Shown here: positions 41,045-50,749 of the stretch, one piece after another
How positions within the stretch are numbered: the stretch's first letter is position 1
Layout of the letters: every line of letters begins with the position of its first letter
NCBI GenBank assembly: GCA_012728275.1
Contig: JAAYFK010000031.1
Coordinates: 1-64,000 of the forward strand
Direction: 5' to 3'
Source of the DNA: Clostridiaceae bacterium
Lineage (GTDB): Bacteria > Bacillota > Clostridia > Saccharofermentanales > Saccharofermentanaceae
Length of the DNA stretch: 64,000 bases
The notes under the pieces: model-generated
The model's input: the letters and a program-made list of their open reading frames with translations, nothing else
Databases searched by the model: none
Told to the model about the DNA's origin: nothing
Translations under genes and position numbers: made by a program

Positions 41045-41778
41045 CAGTTCTCGCCTCCTTCCTCAACAACAGGAGCAACCTTCCTTGCAGGAAGTACTTC
41101 GCCGTTAAAAATCCAAACCTTTACACCAATACGACCATAAGTTGTAGCTGCCTCAGCAAAACCATAGTCAATATCAGCACGAAGTGTCTGTAGAGGAATT
41201 GTACCCTCATGATATGTCTCAGAACGAGCGATCTCGGCACCACCAAGACGTCCAGAACACATCGTCTTAATTCCTAGAATACCTTGTTTCATTGCCTGAG
41301 ACATAGTCTTCTTCATCGCACGACGGAAGCTACTTCTGTTCTCAAGCTGAGAAGCAATGTTCTCTGCAACAAGAGTTGCATTGGAATCAGCATTCTTGAT
41401 TTCCTTGATTTCTACGAAGAACTGCTTCTTGAACTTCTTAGCTAATGAAGCCTTAAGAGCCTCAATGCCTGAACCCTTTGAGCCAATAACCAAACCTGGC
41501 TTAGCAACGTTGATGAAGATTGTTGTCTTCTCAGCGCCCTTACGCTCGATTTCGATACTAGATACTCCAGCGATGTTCTTACGACTATCATCGAATGCTC
41601 TCTTAGAATTCTTTCCAGAACTCTTAATGATTGAGTCGATTTCAGTCTTTACAAACTCACGAATTTTCTTGTCCTCAACAAGGAAATCGCTAAATGTTTT
41701 CTTGTCGGCATACCAGCGTGCATCCCACTGCTTGATAATGCCCACGCGCAAACCATGGGGATTAACTTTCTGACCCAT
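41044..41778 (-). CDS. rpsC: 30S ribosomal protein S3
   Basis: [17 protein letters not shown] domain [13 protein letters not shown]. Confidence 0.97.
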   Translation of the reverse strand: MGQKVNPHGLRVGIIKQWDARWYADKKTFSDFLVEDKKIREFVKTEIDSIIKSSGKNSKRAFDDSRKNIAGVSSIEIERKGAEKTTIFINVAKPGLVIGSKGSGIEALKASLAKKFKKQFFVEIKEIKNADSNATLVAENIASQLENRSSFRRAMKKTMSQAMKQGILGIKTMCSGRLGGAEIARSETYHEGTIPLQTLRADIDYGFAEAATTYGRIGVKVWIFNGEVLPARKVAPVVEEGGEN

Positions 41779-41790
41779 GTGAATTCCTCC

Positions 41791-42267
41791 TTATACTCTT
41801 TCCTTGAGAACTACAGTAACGTGACTTGTTCTCTTGTTGATTCTGTTAGCTGATCCTCTTGCTCTTGGCATAAAACGCTTAAGAATTGGACCCTGGTTAC
41901 CGTATGCATCATCTACATACAAATCAGATCTGTTCAAACCGTTATTGTTAACAGCATTAGCCTCAGCAGACTTTAGAGCCTTCATGAGAACTGGTGATGC
42001 AGCCTTAGGTGTGTAAAGTAGGATTGCATATGCTTCTTCAAGAGACTTGCCCTTAATTAGGTCAGCAACAATCTTAACCTTTCGAGGTGCTACGCGAACA
42101 TACTTAGATGTACACTTACCAAGATTCTTTCCCATTCCAAGAAGCTTTCTCTGACTCTTAGTAGGTGTAGGAAGCTTGGAGCTCTTCTTAGATGTAGCTG
42201 CGTATGCCTCAATAATAGCCTCACGGTTCTTCTCGATGTTCTCTTTATTCAAAATAATCTTTTCCAC
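41791..42267 (-). CDS. rplV: 50S ribosomal protein L22 with N-terminal extension
   Basis: SKYVRVAPRKVKIVADLIKGKSLEEAYAIL; RARGSANRINKRTSHVTVVLKE. Confidence 0.95.
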   Translation of the reverse strand: MEKIILNKENIEKNREAIIEAYAATSKKSSKLPTPTKSQRKLLGMGKNLGKCTSKYVRVAPRKVKIVADLIKGKSLEEAYAILLYTPKAASPVLMKALKSAEANAVNNNGLNRSDLYVDDAYGNQGPILKRFMPRARGSANRINKRTSHVTVVLKERV

Positions 42268-42285
42268 AATGGTTCCTCCTTATAA

Positions 42286-42564
42286 TCAGCGCGCGCCGGC
42301 TGCTTTTTCGCCGGAGTGACCACCGAATTTACGTGTTGGAGCAAACTCGCCAAGCTTATGGCCTACCATTTCCTCTGTTACATAAACTGGAATGTGCTTG
42401 CGTCCGTCATATACAGCAACCGTGTGCCCAACAAACTCAGGGAAAATTGTGGAAGCGCGAGACCATGTCTTGATAACCTTCTTCTCGTTGGCATCGTTCA
42501 TAGCCTTGATTCTCTTCATAAGGGCGTCTTCAACGAAATAACCCTTTTTTGTAGATCTACTCAT
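42286..42564 (-). CDS. rpsS: 30S ribosomal protein S19
   Basis: [30 protein letters not shown]. Confidence 0.97.
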   Translation of the reverse strand: MSRSTKKGYFVEDALMKRIKAMNDANEKKVIKTWSRASTIFPEFVGHTVAVYDGRKHIPVYVTEEMVGHKLGEFAPTRKFGGHSGEKAAGAR

Positions 42565-42583
42565 CTTTCAACGTGCCTCCTTA

Positions 42584-43411
42584 TCAATTTCTGCCCTTGA
42601 CAATATACTTGCCAGACTGCTTCTTCTTATTTCTTGTCTTCTTACCAAGTGTTGGAACACCCCAAGGTGTAACAGGACCCGGAAGACCAACAGGAGATTT
42701 ACCTTCACCACCACCATGAGGGTGATCACAAGGGTTCATAGCAACACCACGAACTGATGGACGAACACCTAAGTGACGATTACGTCCTGCCTTACCAATG
42801 CAAATGTTCTCATGCTCTGCGTTTCCGATTGATCCGATCATTGCACGGCACTTTACAGGAACCATACGAACTTCACCGGAAGGAAGACGAATCTGAGCAT
42901 AATCTCCTTCTTTTGCCATGAGCTGTGCTCCTGCTCCTGCAGTTCTTACCATCTGAGCACCCTTGCCTGGCTTAAGCTCGACACAGGAAATGATAGTACC
43001 AACTGGGATAGAACTGATAGGAAGAACGTTACCAGAAATAATGTCTGAACTAGCGCCACTTTCTACCTTTGAGCCAACTTTAAGGCCATTTGGAGCGAGA
43101 ATATAAGACTTGCTACCATCAACATACTGAATTAGAGCAATGAATGCTGTACGATTTGGATCATACTCAATTGCTATAACTGTTGCTGGAACTCCATCCT
43201 TAGTTCTCTTCCAATCAATAATTCTTAGCTTACGACGGTTTCCACCACCAATGTGACGAACCGTGATGCGTCCGTATGAATTACGTCCGCCTGTCTTCTT
43301 TCCGGAAGTAAGAAGATTCTTTTCCGGAGCCTTCTTCGTTAGTACGGAATAATCCGCAACAGTCATCTGTCGAACCGCCGGAGAAGTAGGATTAAATGAT
43401 TTTACTGCCAT
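42584..43411 (-). CDS. rplB: 50S ribosomal protein L2
   Basis: [41 protein letters not shown]. Confidence 0.98.
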   Translation of the reverse strand: MAVKSFNPTSPAVRQMTVADYSVLTKKAPEKNLLTSGKKTGGRNSYGRITVRHIGGGNRRKLRIIDWKRTKDGVPATVIAIEYDPNRTAFIALIQYVDGSKSYILAPNGLKVGSKVESGASSDIISGNVLPISSIPVGTIISCVELKPGKGAQMVRTAGAGAQLMAKEGDYAQIRLPSGEVRMVPVKCRAMIGSIGNAEHENICIGKAGRNRHLGVRPSVRGVAMNPCDHPHGGGEGKSPVGLPGPVTPWGVPTLGKKTRNKKKQSGKYIVKGRN

Positions 43412-43434
43412 TTTGATTCACTCCTTATCTGACC

Positions 43435-43791
43435 TTATTGGCCGATTCCAAACTCTTCGATAGATGTCTTGTACTTAGCAGCAACCTTTGCAGACTTGCC
43501 ACCCTTTGCAAGATAAGAGCCGTCCATACTTTCTGTAGCAATTGTAACCATTGCCTTCTTGAAAGCTGGTGTTCTACCGAATGCATAACGCTGTCTCTTA
43601 ATCTTTCCATCGTAGTTAACAGTATTTACGTTAACAACCTTTACGTTGAAAAGCTTCTCAACGGCAGCCTTAATCTCAGGCTTTGTTGCATTAACAGCAA
43701 CCTTGAAAGTGTACTTGCCTTCAGCTGTATCACCAGAAGACTTCTCAGTGATAACTGGCTTAATAATTACATCCTGTGGTGCCTTTATCAT
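43435..43791 (-). CDS. rplW: 50S ribosomal protein L23
   Basis: VIIKPVITEKSS; KPEIKAAVEKLFNVKVVNVNT. Confidence 0.96.
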   Translation of the reverse strand: MIKAPQDVIIKPVITEKSSGDTAEGKYTFKVAVNATKPEIKAAVEKLFNVKVVNVNTVNYDGKIKRQRYAFGRTPAFKKAMVTIATESMDGSYLAKGGKSAKVAAKYKTSIEEFGIGQ

Positions 43792-44411
43792 ACGTACACC
43801 TCCTCAATCTTCTCAACAGCTGCCTTAGTTACTAGGAAGCTATCATACTTAAGAATGTCGAAAACATTAATTGTGTTTACGAATGCAGTCTTTGCTGTAG
43901 GAATGTTTCTGAAAGAGAGCTCTGCGTTCTGGTTCTTCTCAGATAGAACTATAAGAGCGCTATCTCCAGCCTTAACAGCCTTAAGAGCCTTAACAGCAGC
44001 AGCTGTCTTGATGCTCTCGAAATTCACATCATCTACTACGATGATCTTCTTGTCAGCAAGCTTAGAAGAAAGTACAGACTTAAGTGCAAGTCTTCTTAAC
44101 TTCTTAGGAAGTGTATAGCTGTAGCTTCTTGGTTTTGGTCCAAAGATGATTCCGCCGCCAACATACTGTGCTGAACGTGTAGAACCATGACGAGCACGAC
44201 CTGTGCCCTTTTGACGCCAAGGACGCTTTCCGCCTCCGCTTACTTCGCTTCTTGTCTTAGTGCTCTGTGTTCCCTGTCGGCGATTTGCGAGCTGATTACG
44301 AATCACGGCTGCAATAGCGCTCTGATTTGGAGCAATACCGAAAATATCGTCTGATAGCTCGATTGAACCAGTAACAGCACCGCTGAGATTTAATACATCT
44401 AATTTAGCCAT
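43788..44411 (-). CDS. rplD: 50S ribosomal protein L4
   Basis: GGGKRPWRQKGTGRARHGSTRSAQYVGGG. Confidence 0.97.
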   Translation of the reverse strand: MAKLDVLNLSGAVTGSIELSDDIFGIAPNQSAIAAVIRNQLANRRQGTQSTKTRSEVSGGGKRPWRQKGTGRARHGSTRSAQYVGGGIIFGPKPRSYSYTLPKKLRRLALKSVLSSKLADKKIIVVDDVNFESIKTAAAVKALKAVKAGDSALIVLSEKNQNAELSFRNIPTAKTAFVNTINVFDILKYDSFLVTKAAVEKIEEVYV

Positions 44412-44431
44412 TCTCTTGTCCTCCCGTAGCG

Positions 44432-45058
44432 TTAGGCCTTAACAGACGACTCGATAGAAACCAAGCCACCCTTAGGACCGGGAATTGCTCCTCTAAGAAC
44501 CAAAATCCCTCTGTCGCCGTCAACCATGACAACGCTCAAATTTTGTACTGTACAATTTACTGAACCCATATGTCCAGGCATTTTCTTTCCTGGAAGTACG
44601 CGAGCAGGTGTACTGTTGGCACCCATGGAACCAACTCTTCTGTGGTACATGGAACCGTGGCCTGAAGGACCACCCTTCTGTCCGTGGCGCTTAATGTTAC
44701 CAGCGAATCCTTTACCCTTGGAAACACCGCTTACATCAACATGGTCACCTACAGTAAACATATCTGATACCTTAATCTCCTGACCTAGGGAGTACTCTTC
44801 GTCAGTAATGAACTCACGAATATACTTCTTTACTTCTACGTCAGCCTTCTTGAACTGTCCCTTGTCTGGCTTGTTAACAAGCTTCTCGCGAACGTTCACG
44901 GTACCAACCTTAACTGCTTTGTAGCCGTCGTTTTCTACTGTCTTGTTTTGAAGTACGAACATTGAGTCGCATTCAATAACGGTTGCCGGAATTACATTGC
45001 CATTATCATCAAATAGCTGTGTCATGCCGGACTTCTTGCCAAGAATGAATTTCGTCAT
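44432..45058 (-). CDS. rplC: 50S ribosomal protein L3
   Basis: KGKGFAGNIKRHGQKGGPSGHGSMYHRRVGSMG. Confidence 0.97.
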   Translation of the reverse strand: MTKFILGKKSGMTQLFDDNGNVIPATVIECDSMFVLQNKTVENDGYKAVKVGTVNVREKLVNKPDKGQFKKADVEVKKYIREFITDEEYSLGQEIKVSDMFTVGDHVDVSGVSKGKGFAGNIKRHGQKGGPSGHGSMYHRRVGSMGANSTPARVLPGKKMPGHMGSVNCTVQNLSVVMVDGDRGILVLRGAIPGPKGGLVSIESSVKA

Positions 45059-45084
45059 TTGTTATCTCCTCCTATTGGTTATTG

Positions 45085-45144
45085 GTTCGCGTCTTGCGAA
45101 CATGACCTCGAACAGGTTTTGGCATTGCCCGTTCGATAAAACCT
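45085..45144 (-). promoter_or_regulatory. Structured intercistronic RNA element rpsJ-rplC
   Basis: AGGTTTT/AAAACCT (45144-45138 with 45120-45114), competing TCGAAC/GTTCGA, and GTTCGC-AAGAC-GCGAAC hairpin 45085-45101. Confidence 0.5.
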
Positions 45145-45155
45145 CGATATCACTA

Positions 45156-45464
45156 TTAAGCCTTAAGCTCAATAGAAACACCTGCAGGCATGTCAAGCTT
45201 TTGTAGTGCCTCAACAGTCTTTGCTGTTGGAGCGAAAACGTCAATCAAACGCTTATGTGTTCTTTGCTCGAACTGCTCACGTGAATCCTTGTCCTTGTGT
45301 GGGGAACGGAGAATAGTAACTATCTCCTTATCCGTTGGAAGCGGGATAGGACCTGAGAAGCTAGCGCCTGTGCGCTGAACAGCTTCAATGATTCTAGCTG
45401 CGCTCTGATCAAGCAACTCGTGATCGTAAGCTTTGATTTTGATTCTCATCTTCTGTGTAGCCAT
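45156..45464 (-). CDS. rpsJ: 30S ribosomal protein S10
   Basis: [34 protein letters not shown]; the ORF-track start is upstream of the true one. Confidence 0.96.
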   Translation of the reverse strand: MATQKMRIKIKAYDHELLDQSAARIIEAVQRTGASFSGPIPLPTDKEIVTILRSPHKDKDSREQFEQRTHKRLIDVFAPTAKTVEALQKLDMPAGVSIELKA

Positions 45465-45531
45465 TGATTTTATTTCCTCCATGCTGTTGTATTTATCTCC
45501 ACCGTGTCGGGCGTTTCTTTTACTCCCACTT

Positions 45532-45592
45532 AAAAACCCAGGCATCCAGTTACCGCTTGCTTCAGTTGAAGTGCAGCACTTTGGCCCCTGGG
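45532..45592 (-). terminator. Terminator-like hairpin inside the S10 leader (attenuator candidate)
   Basis: Minus strand CCCAGG...AAGTGCTGCACTT...CCTGGG followed by TTTTT. Confidence 0.4.
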
Positions 45593-45756
45593 CATGTGCT
45601 AATAAAACACACGCTGCCGGCAAAAGCCGAGATCGTCGGATTCAATGTCCGACTGCTCCATTGAAGTTACCCGCTTTCATACGCAGCTCGCATAAATGCG
45701 GCAATCTCCAATTTCTTCGCGTGGCGACCGTGAACTATCAAAGTCGCGCATCGAGT

Positions 45757-45785
45757 ATTATATAGCGGATATCCGGATTAGGCAA
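45757..45785 (-). promoter_or_regulatory. Promoter of the S10 operon
   Basis: Minus strand TTGCCT (45785-45780), 17 nt spacer, TATAAT (45762-45757). Confidence 0.75.
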
Positions 45786-45802
45786 GTGTTTTATTAAAAA
45801 AA

Positions 45803-46729
45803 TTATTTCTCCTTCGAACGCCCAATAGATAGAACTTGATCGCTAGTGAATTCATACTTTTTCGCGCAAAAATGACACTTAATCTCAATACCCTCTTTGG
45901 TAGAAGCCAATTCGTCCAAATCATCACTTCCAAGAGTGCTTAAAACCCGAAGCATTTTGTCTTGCGAGCAGTTACACTTGTAGGCGATTTCTTTTGACGA
46001 AAGAAACTTAATTTCGGGATCGCCCAGAAACATATCTACGATTTGCGCTGGCGAGAGGCCCTCAGATAGAAGATATGACACATCCGGGAAACCGCCGTTA
46101 GCGCGCTTCTCAATGTAATCAATGTCTTCAGGAGTCGCTCCTGGTAACATTTGAACCATTATTCCACCGGCATTTGTCACTCCGCTACTATCTAGCCCAA
46201 CTCCAAGAGCAATTACCGACGGTGTTTGCTCAGACTTTGCCATATAGTATGTAAAGTCCTCAGCAATCGCTCCAGAAATAAGCTCTACTGAACCAACATA
46301 TGGTTCTTTAAGACCAATGTCCCTAATAATTGTAAGAATCCCATTCCCTACACACGAAGCAATGTCAAGTCCTTTTCCATCGCCACTATTCTCGACTATT
46401 GGATTTGTAACATAAGCACGGCAATTTCCAAAGCTGTCACAAACGCAGGTCATTCCTTTTATCGGGCCATCACACTTTATGACGGAAGTTTGGGTATCGT
46501 TTTCGCCTTTCATATTGTCGGCAACCAGTAGAGAACCTGTAATAAATCTTCCAAAAGCAGCAGTGGCAACCGGCGAAGTGTTGTGTATCTCGAGTGCCTT
46601 TGCTACAGTCGCCGTTGCTCGAATTCCAATAGCTCGGACATGTCCGTCCAAAGCAGTGGCCGTAACAATATGATCTAACGACTCGTCTTGTGGCATGCCT
46701 GGCGCACGATAATAGTTTGATGTGCTCAT
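45803..46729 (-). CDS. hslO: 33 kDa redox-regulated chaperone Hsp33
   Basis: YKCNCSQDKMLRVL ... IKCHFCAKKYEF zinc motif. Confidence 0.95.
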   Translation of the reverse strand: MSTSNYYRAPGMPQDESLDHIVTATALDGHVRAIGIRATATVAKALEIHNTSPVATAAFGRFITGSLLVADNMKGENDTQTSVIKCDGPIKGMTCVCDSFGNCRAYVTNPIVENSGDGKGLDIASCVGNGILTIIRDIGLKEPYVGSVELISGAIAEDFTYYMAKSEQTPSVIALGVGLDSSGVTNAGGIMVQMLPGATPEDIDYIEKRANGGFPDVSYLLSEGLSPAQIVDMFLGDPEIKFLSSKEIAYKCNCSQDKMLRVLSTLGSDDLDELASTKEGIEIKCHFCAKKYEFTSDQVLSIGRSKEK

Positions 46730-47517
46730 TTACTTTCTTCTTTCTTTAATACTATAAACACTCGTTCATCTTCTTTTCGAGGAGGGCAAAACTCGAGATC
46801 TCCATATACGCCTGCAACTATCAAGCCATTCTTTTTGGCGAGCTTGGTAATTTGAGATATCGAAAAGCATTTCTCCTCGATTTGCCCGTCCATTCTATCA
46901 TATGTGCCATCATCTCTAGCTCGAAATATCGTTAATTCAGCTTCGTTTGTCTTTGTTTTCGTATCATAGGAATTCGCCCACAACAAAGTAAACTCATCGT
47001 AATCCTCAAAGAACACGTTGTTGCCTAGAGTTTTTTTGAAATGCTTTGGGGTAGCCAAATCAAAAACAAACACTCCATCGGGATTCATGAAAAGCTTAAC
47101 CTTTTCGAGAAGCACACTTAAAGAACCAAGATTATCCAGATGATTTACCGTATCAAGCAAACTAACAAAAACATCAACGCTACCGTGCAAATCCAACTTG
47201 GTAATATCCTGATTAATAAAAAGAATTCTCTTTCTTTTCATAGCACAAAGCTGTGTTGCCTTATTAAGCATAGCAAGCGATTTATCAATTCCAATAACTT
47301 CGTAACCAATAGAATCAAATTCAACATCAACTAGTCCGGTTCCGCACCCAAGGTCACAAAGAACTTTCTTGCCTTGATTCCCTTCGCCCTTCGTACTCTT
47401 CGTACTATACGTATTAACAAGCTTGTGAACAAACAGAGCCCATGCCTTCGGATCCAAATCCGATTGCATTATGTCATACTCATTTGCAATAAAATCGTAA
47501 AAATCAGTGTCACACAT
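46726..47517 (-). CDS. Class I SAM-dependent methyltransferase
   Basis: VLCDLGCGTGLVDVEFDSIGYEVIGIDKS. Confidence 0.85.
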   Translation of the reverse strand: MCDTDFYDFIANEYDIMQSDLDPKAWALFVHKLVNTYSTKSTKGEGNQGKKVLCDLGCGTGLVDVEFDSIGYEVIGIDKSLAMLNKATQLCAMKRKRILFINQDITKLDLHGSVDVFVSLLDTVNHLDNLGSLSVLLEKVKLFMNPDGVFVFDLATPKHFKKTLGNNVFFEDYDEFTLLWANSYDTKTKTNEAELTIFRARDDGTYDRMDGQIEEKCFSISQITKLAKKNGLIVAGVYGDLEFCPPRKEDERVFIVLKKEESK

Positions 47518-47518
47518 T

Positions 47519-48802
47519 TTACAGATAATCTCTCGGGCTTACAGTTGTGCCATTAACACGAACCTCAAAATGCAGATGCGCGCCTGTAGATGTACCAGTA
47601 CTTCCAACGGTTCCTATGCTATCTCCAGCATTCACATAAGACCCGTTACTTACATACACGTCAGTCATATGTCCATAAAGAGTAGACAATCCGTCACCAT
47701 GGTCAATTACTACATAGTTTCCATATCCTGAACCACCATAATTACAGCCAGGGCAAGGTGTACTTACAATTATTACCGTTCCCGATGCCGCCGCCATGAC
47801 AGAATCTCCGAAGCCAGCACCTATATCAATACCAGAATGAAATCTTTGAGTTCCATAGACTGGATGAGTACGATTACCATATTCACTAGTTACATACGTT
47901 GTCCAAGTTGGCCAAGATAGTACACCTGAACCTGAACCAGTAGAGCCACCACCTGAAGAGGAAGACCCTGCTGGATGCTGCAAAGCATAAATCTCATTAT
48001 TAAGCTGCTCAGCAGTAGCATTCAATTCGTCTTCAAGCTGTTCATATTGACTAATTTGAATATTGATATCATTCAAAGCTGCTGTTGTTACACCAATTCT
48101 ATCCTCTAATTCTTGAAGTTGCTCTTGACGTTCCCTTGCAGCATTCTCCATATCAGTTGCTTCCTGTAAAGCGTAGTCAGCCTGCGCTTGCGCATCATCT
48201 AAAGCTACTTGCATATTATCAACAGCTTGAGCTTGCGCATCCGCAATCAACGTTATTATCTCCATATTCGTGAAGAAACCTGCAATACTATCTGACTGAA
48301 GCATTATCTCTAAAGTAGATGTGTTTTGGTATTCATACATGACAGAAATTTGCGTAGAAAAGGTTTCTTGCTCAGCAGCTAAATTATCTTGAGCAACTAC
48401 ATATCTATCCAGAGCCTCAGCCTTAGCAATTAAGGCATCCGCTAACTGCTGAGCTATAATCTGATATTGAGCCATTTGCTCTTCGCTCAGTTGATTAAGT
48501 TCTTCAAGCTCGCCAGATAATTCACCAGCTTCAGCCGATAATTCACTCGCCATTTCGGCAGCTGCTTGGGCATCTGCTAAAGCCTGATCTCTCTCATTGC
48601 GGCGATCTTCAAGCTCGTCGTCTTGAAGCTCAACAGCTCTTTGCAAAAGAACTTGGTAATTGTCCGACGCTGCTACTCTGTGTCCTAACCCAGTAGAAAT
48701 CAAAACAACTCCAACTGCAATCATCACAACGCAAACGATACTTTTGATTAGCATCGTTTTATTTATTACTTCATTGCCCGACTTCTCTTGATCTAATTTC
48801 AT
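47519..48802 (-). CDS. Murein hydrolase activator/endopeptidase: coiled coil plus LytM/M23 domain
   Basis: N-terminal TM, long coiled coil, HSGIDIGAGFGD, GNYVVIDHGDGLSTLYGHM, GAHLHFEVRVNG. Confidence 0.92.
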   Translation of the reverse strand: MKLDQEKSGNEVINKTMLIKSIVCVVMIAVGVVLISTGLGHRVAASDNYQVLLQRAVELQDDELEDRRNERDQALADAQAAAEMASELSAEAGELSGELEELNQLSEEQMAQYQIIAQQLADALIAKAEALDRYVVAQDNLAAEQETFSTQISVMYEYQNTSTLEIMLQSDSIAGFFTNMEIITLIADAQAQAVDNMQVALDDAQAQADYALQEATDMENAARERQEQLQELEDRIGVTTAALNDINIQISQYEQLEDELNATAEQLNNEIYALQHPAGSSSSGGGSTGSGSGVLSWPTWTTYVTSEYGNRTHPVYGTQRFHSGIDIGAGFGDSVMAAASGTVIIVSTPCPGCNYGGSGYGNYVVIDHGDGLSTLYGHMTDVYVSNGSYVNAGDSIGTVGSTGTSTGAHLHFEVRVNGTTVSPRDYL

Positions 48803-48820
48803 AATCTCACTTCTTTTCTA

Positions 48821-49717
48821 TTAAACTTTTATATAGTTTCGAACAGAAATGCCACTACCTACAGCTCCGATTATTACACCCATCAAAACTACTAGAATTA
48901 ATACCCACCACATGATGTTCTGCAAAGGCAGAATTGCGTAAAAGCTTGAAGTACTTACTTTCCCCATCATTGAAGCATAAACACTTCTATAAATAAGGCA
49001 CGAAGCTCCCCAAGCGCAAATAGCGCTAACTAATCCTACTAAAGCACCCTCAATTATGTAAGGCATTCGAATATAAGCATTCGTCGCACCAACAAACTTC
49101 ATAATCTCAATTTCATTTGCTCTTGCATAAACTGAAATACGAACCATGTTAGAGATGATAAACAACGCAATCAATAATAAGACCACAAAGGATACACCCG
49201 TTACAACATTAACGATTTGTCTTGCGCGTACTAGAAAACTCATTACATTACTCTCCAGCGCAACTTTGTTAACTCCCGAGCCAGACCTTAAATAGTTTGC
49301 TACATCATTCGCATATGAAGGATCCGATAATTGAACCGTAAAAGTATAAGGTAAATACATGTTGTAGTCGAAACCATCTAGAATGGACGAACTCGAACCT
49401 AGATTTGCCTTAAAATTCTCATAATTTTGTTCAGGAGAAAGAAGTGTAAATCCAATTACTCTAGCGTCATTCGTCAAAGCCTGTGACATTATGTCGAGCT
49501 CTTCCTGAGTGCATTGAAGTCTCATATAGACTTCTATTGGAGGTTGTTGTCCTAGTTTCTTCATAATGCTTCTTGCATTTGCCGAAAAAACGAAGAATGC
49601 GCTCATCAATACCAACATGAGCAAAATCGTAGTAATTGAAGCAATTGTTACCAAAGGGTGCCTGATTATTCCGGTCACGCCTTCTTTTATAGAATTAAGA
49701 AAAGCTCTGGCGCTCAC
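48821..49717 (-). CDS. ftsX: Cell division protein FtsX
   Basis: FtsX topology; VRISVYARANEIEIMKFVGATNAYIRMPYIIEGALVG. Confidence 0.93.
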   Translation of the reverse strand: MSARAFLNSIKEGVTGIIRHPLVTIASITTILLMLVLMSAFFVFSANARSIMKKLGQQPPIEVYMRLQCTQEELDIMSQALTNDARVIGFTLLSPEQNYENFKANLGSSSSILDGFDYNMYLPYTFTVQLSDPSYANDVANYLRSGSGVNKVALESNVMSFLVRARQIVNVVTGVSFVVLLLIALFIISNMVRISVYARANEIEIMKFVGATNAYIRMPYIIEGALVGLVSAICAWGASCLIYRSVYASMMGKVSTSSFYAILPLQNIMWWVLILVVLMGVIIGAVGSGISVRNYIKV

Positions 49718-50733
49718 GTTTCATCATCCTCCAAGTTATCCAAATCAATATCTATTTGGCTTAATTTCACATCTGCGTCTGAAGTACTCCACTCCATATT
49801 TTTCTCTAAAAATGCATCGCTATCGAATTCGTCTTCGTCACTAAAGTCACTAGCGTTGTCATCAGAAGACATTTCGCCTTCTTCACTCTCAAGCTTAGGT
49901 TGAACCGCTGGCGCACCTTCTCCTATTAATGTCTCGTCTCCAAAGAAGAAATCGTCTTCAGTCTCATCCTCAACAAAAGAGTCAACGCGGTTCTCTGTAT
50001 CATATCCACCAAAGCCGTCTTCAACGCTCTCTTGTGCAATACTTCTTCTCTTGTAAGCACTCTTCTTTTGATCTCTAATTATATATCCACCATCGATCTC
50101 GATAACTCTCTTCTTGATTCTATCAACGAGATTGCTATCGTGAGTGCAAATGATTACCGTAGTACCATTTCTATTAATCTCGAGAAGCAAAGCCATAATG
50201 CTCTCAGAAGTCTCTGGGTCTAGATTACCCGTAGGCTCATCGGCAACGATAAGCGACGGGTTATTAAGCATAGCTCTCGCTATCGCTACTCTTTGTTGTT
50301 CACCACCAGAGAGTTCTTGAGGATAATCGTTAGCCTTATCCTTCAAACCAACAATATTAAGCATCAATTGCACTGAACGATTGAGGCTCTTACGTGGAGT
50401 GCCAATGATTTCTCCTGCAAAGGCAATATTCTCAGCTACCGTCTTAGTATCAATCAATCTAAAATCCTGATAAATCATTCCGATTTGTCTTCTCAGGACT
50501 GGTACAAGTGCGCGATTCATTGAAGAAATATCGAAATTATCAATTGTAACCTTGCCGCATGTTGGTACCTCTTCTCTGGTGATACATTTCATCAAAGTAG
50601 ATTTGCCTGAACCAGATTTACCAATAATAAAAACGAATTCGCCATCTTCAATAAGAAAGCTGACGCCTTGGAGGGCATCAACTCCCGATTTGTAAGTCTT
50701 CTTAACATCCGAAAATCTAATCACTAGAGTCAA
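49714..50733 (-). CDS. ftsE: Cell division ATP-binding protein FtsE with acidic C-terminal tail
   Basis: [41 protein letters not shown]; overlaps ftsX by 4 nt. Confidence 0.93.
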   Translation of the reverse strand: MTLVIRFSDVKKTYKSGVDALQGVSFLIEDGEFVFIIGKSGSGKSTLMKCITREEVPTCGKVTIDNFDISSMNRALVPVLRRQIGMIYQDFRLIDTKTVAENIAFAGEIIGTPRKSLNRSVQLMLNIVGLKDKANDYPQELSGGEQQRVAIARAMLNNPSLIVADEPTGNLDPETSESIMALLLEINRNGTTVIICTHDSNLVDRIKKRVIEIDGGYIIRDQKKSAYKRRSIAQESVEDGFGGYDTENRVDSFVEDETEDDFFFGDETLIGEGAPAVQPKLESEEGEMSSDDNASDFSDEDEFDSDAFLEKNMEWSTSDADVKLSQIDIDLDNLEDDET

Positions 50734-50749
50734 CTCTTTCTTATCTATT

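Noticed and set aside
43438-44118. 226-aa plus-strand ORF
   Set aside because: Antisense to rplW/rplD, which are unmistakable; no domain-like sequence or SD.
45108-45144. H-type pseudoknot in the rpsJ-rplC gap
   Set aside because: The second stem follows the first with zero linker, which cannot span a 7-bp stem; competing hairpins are more plausible.
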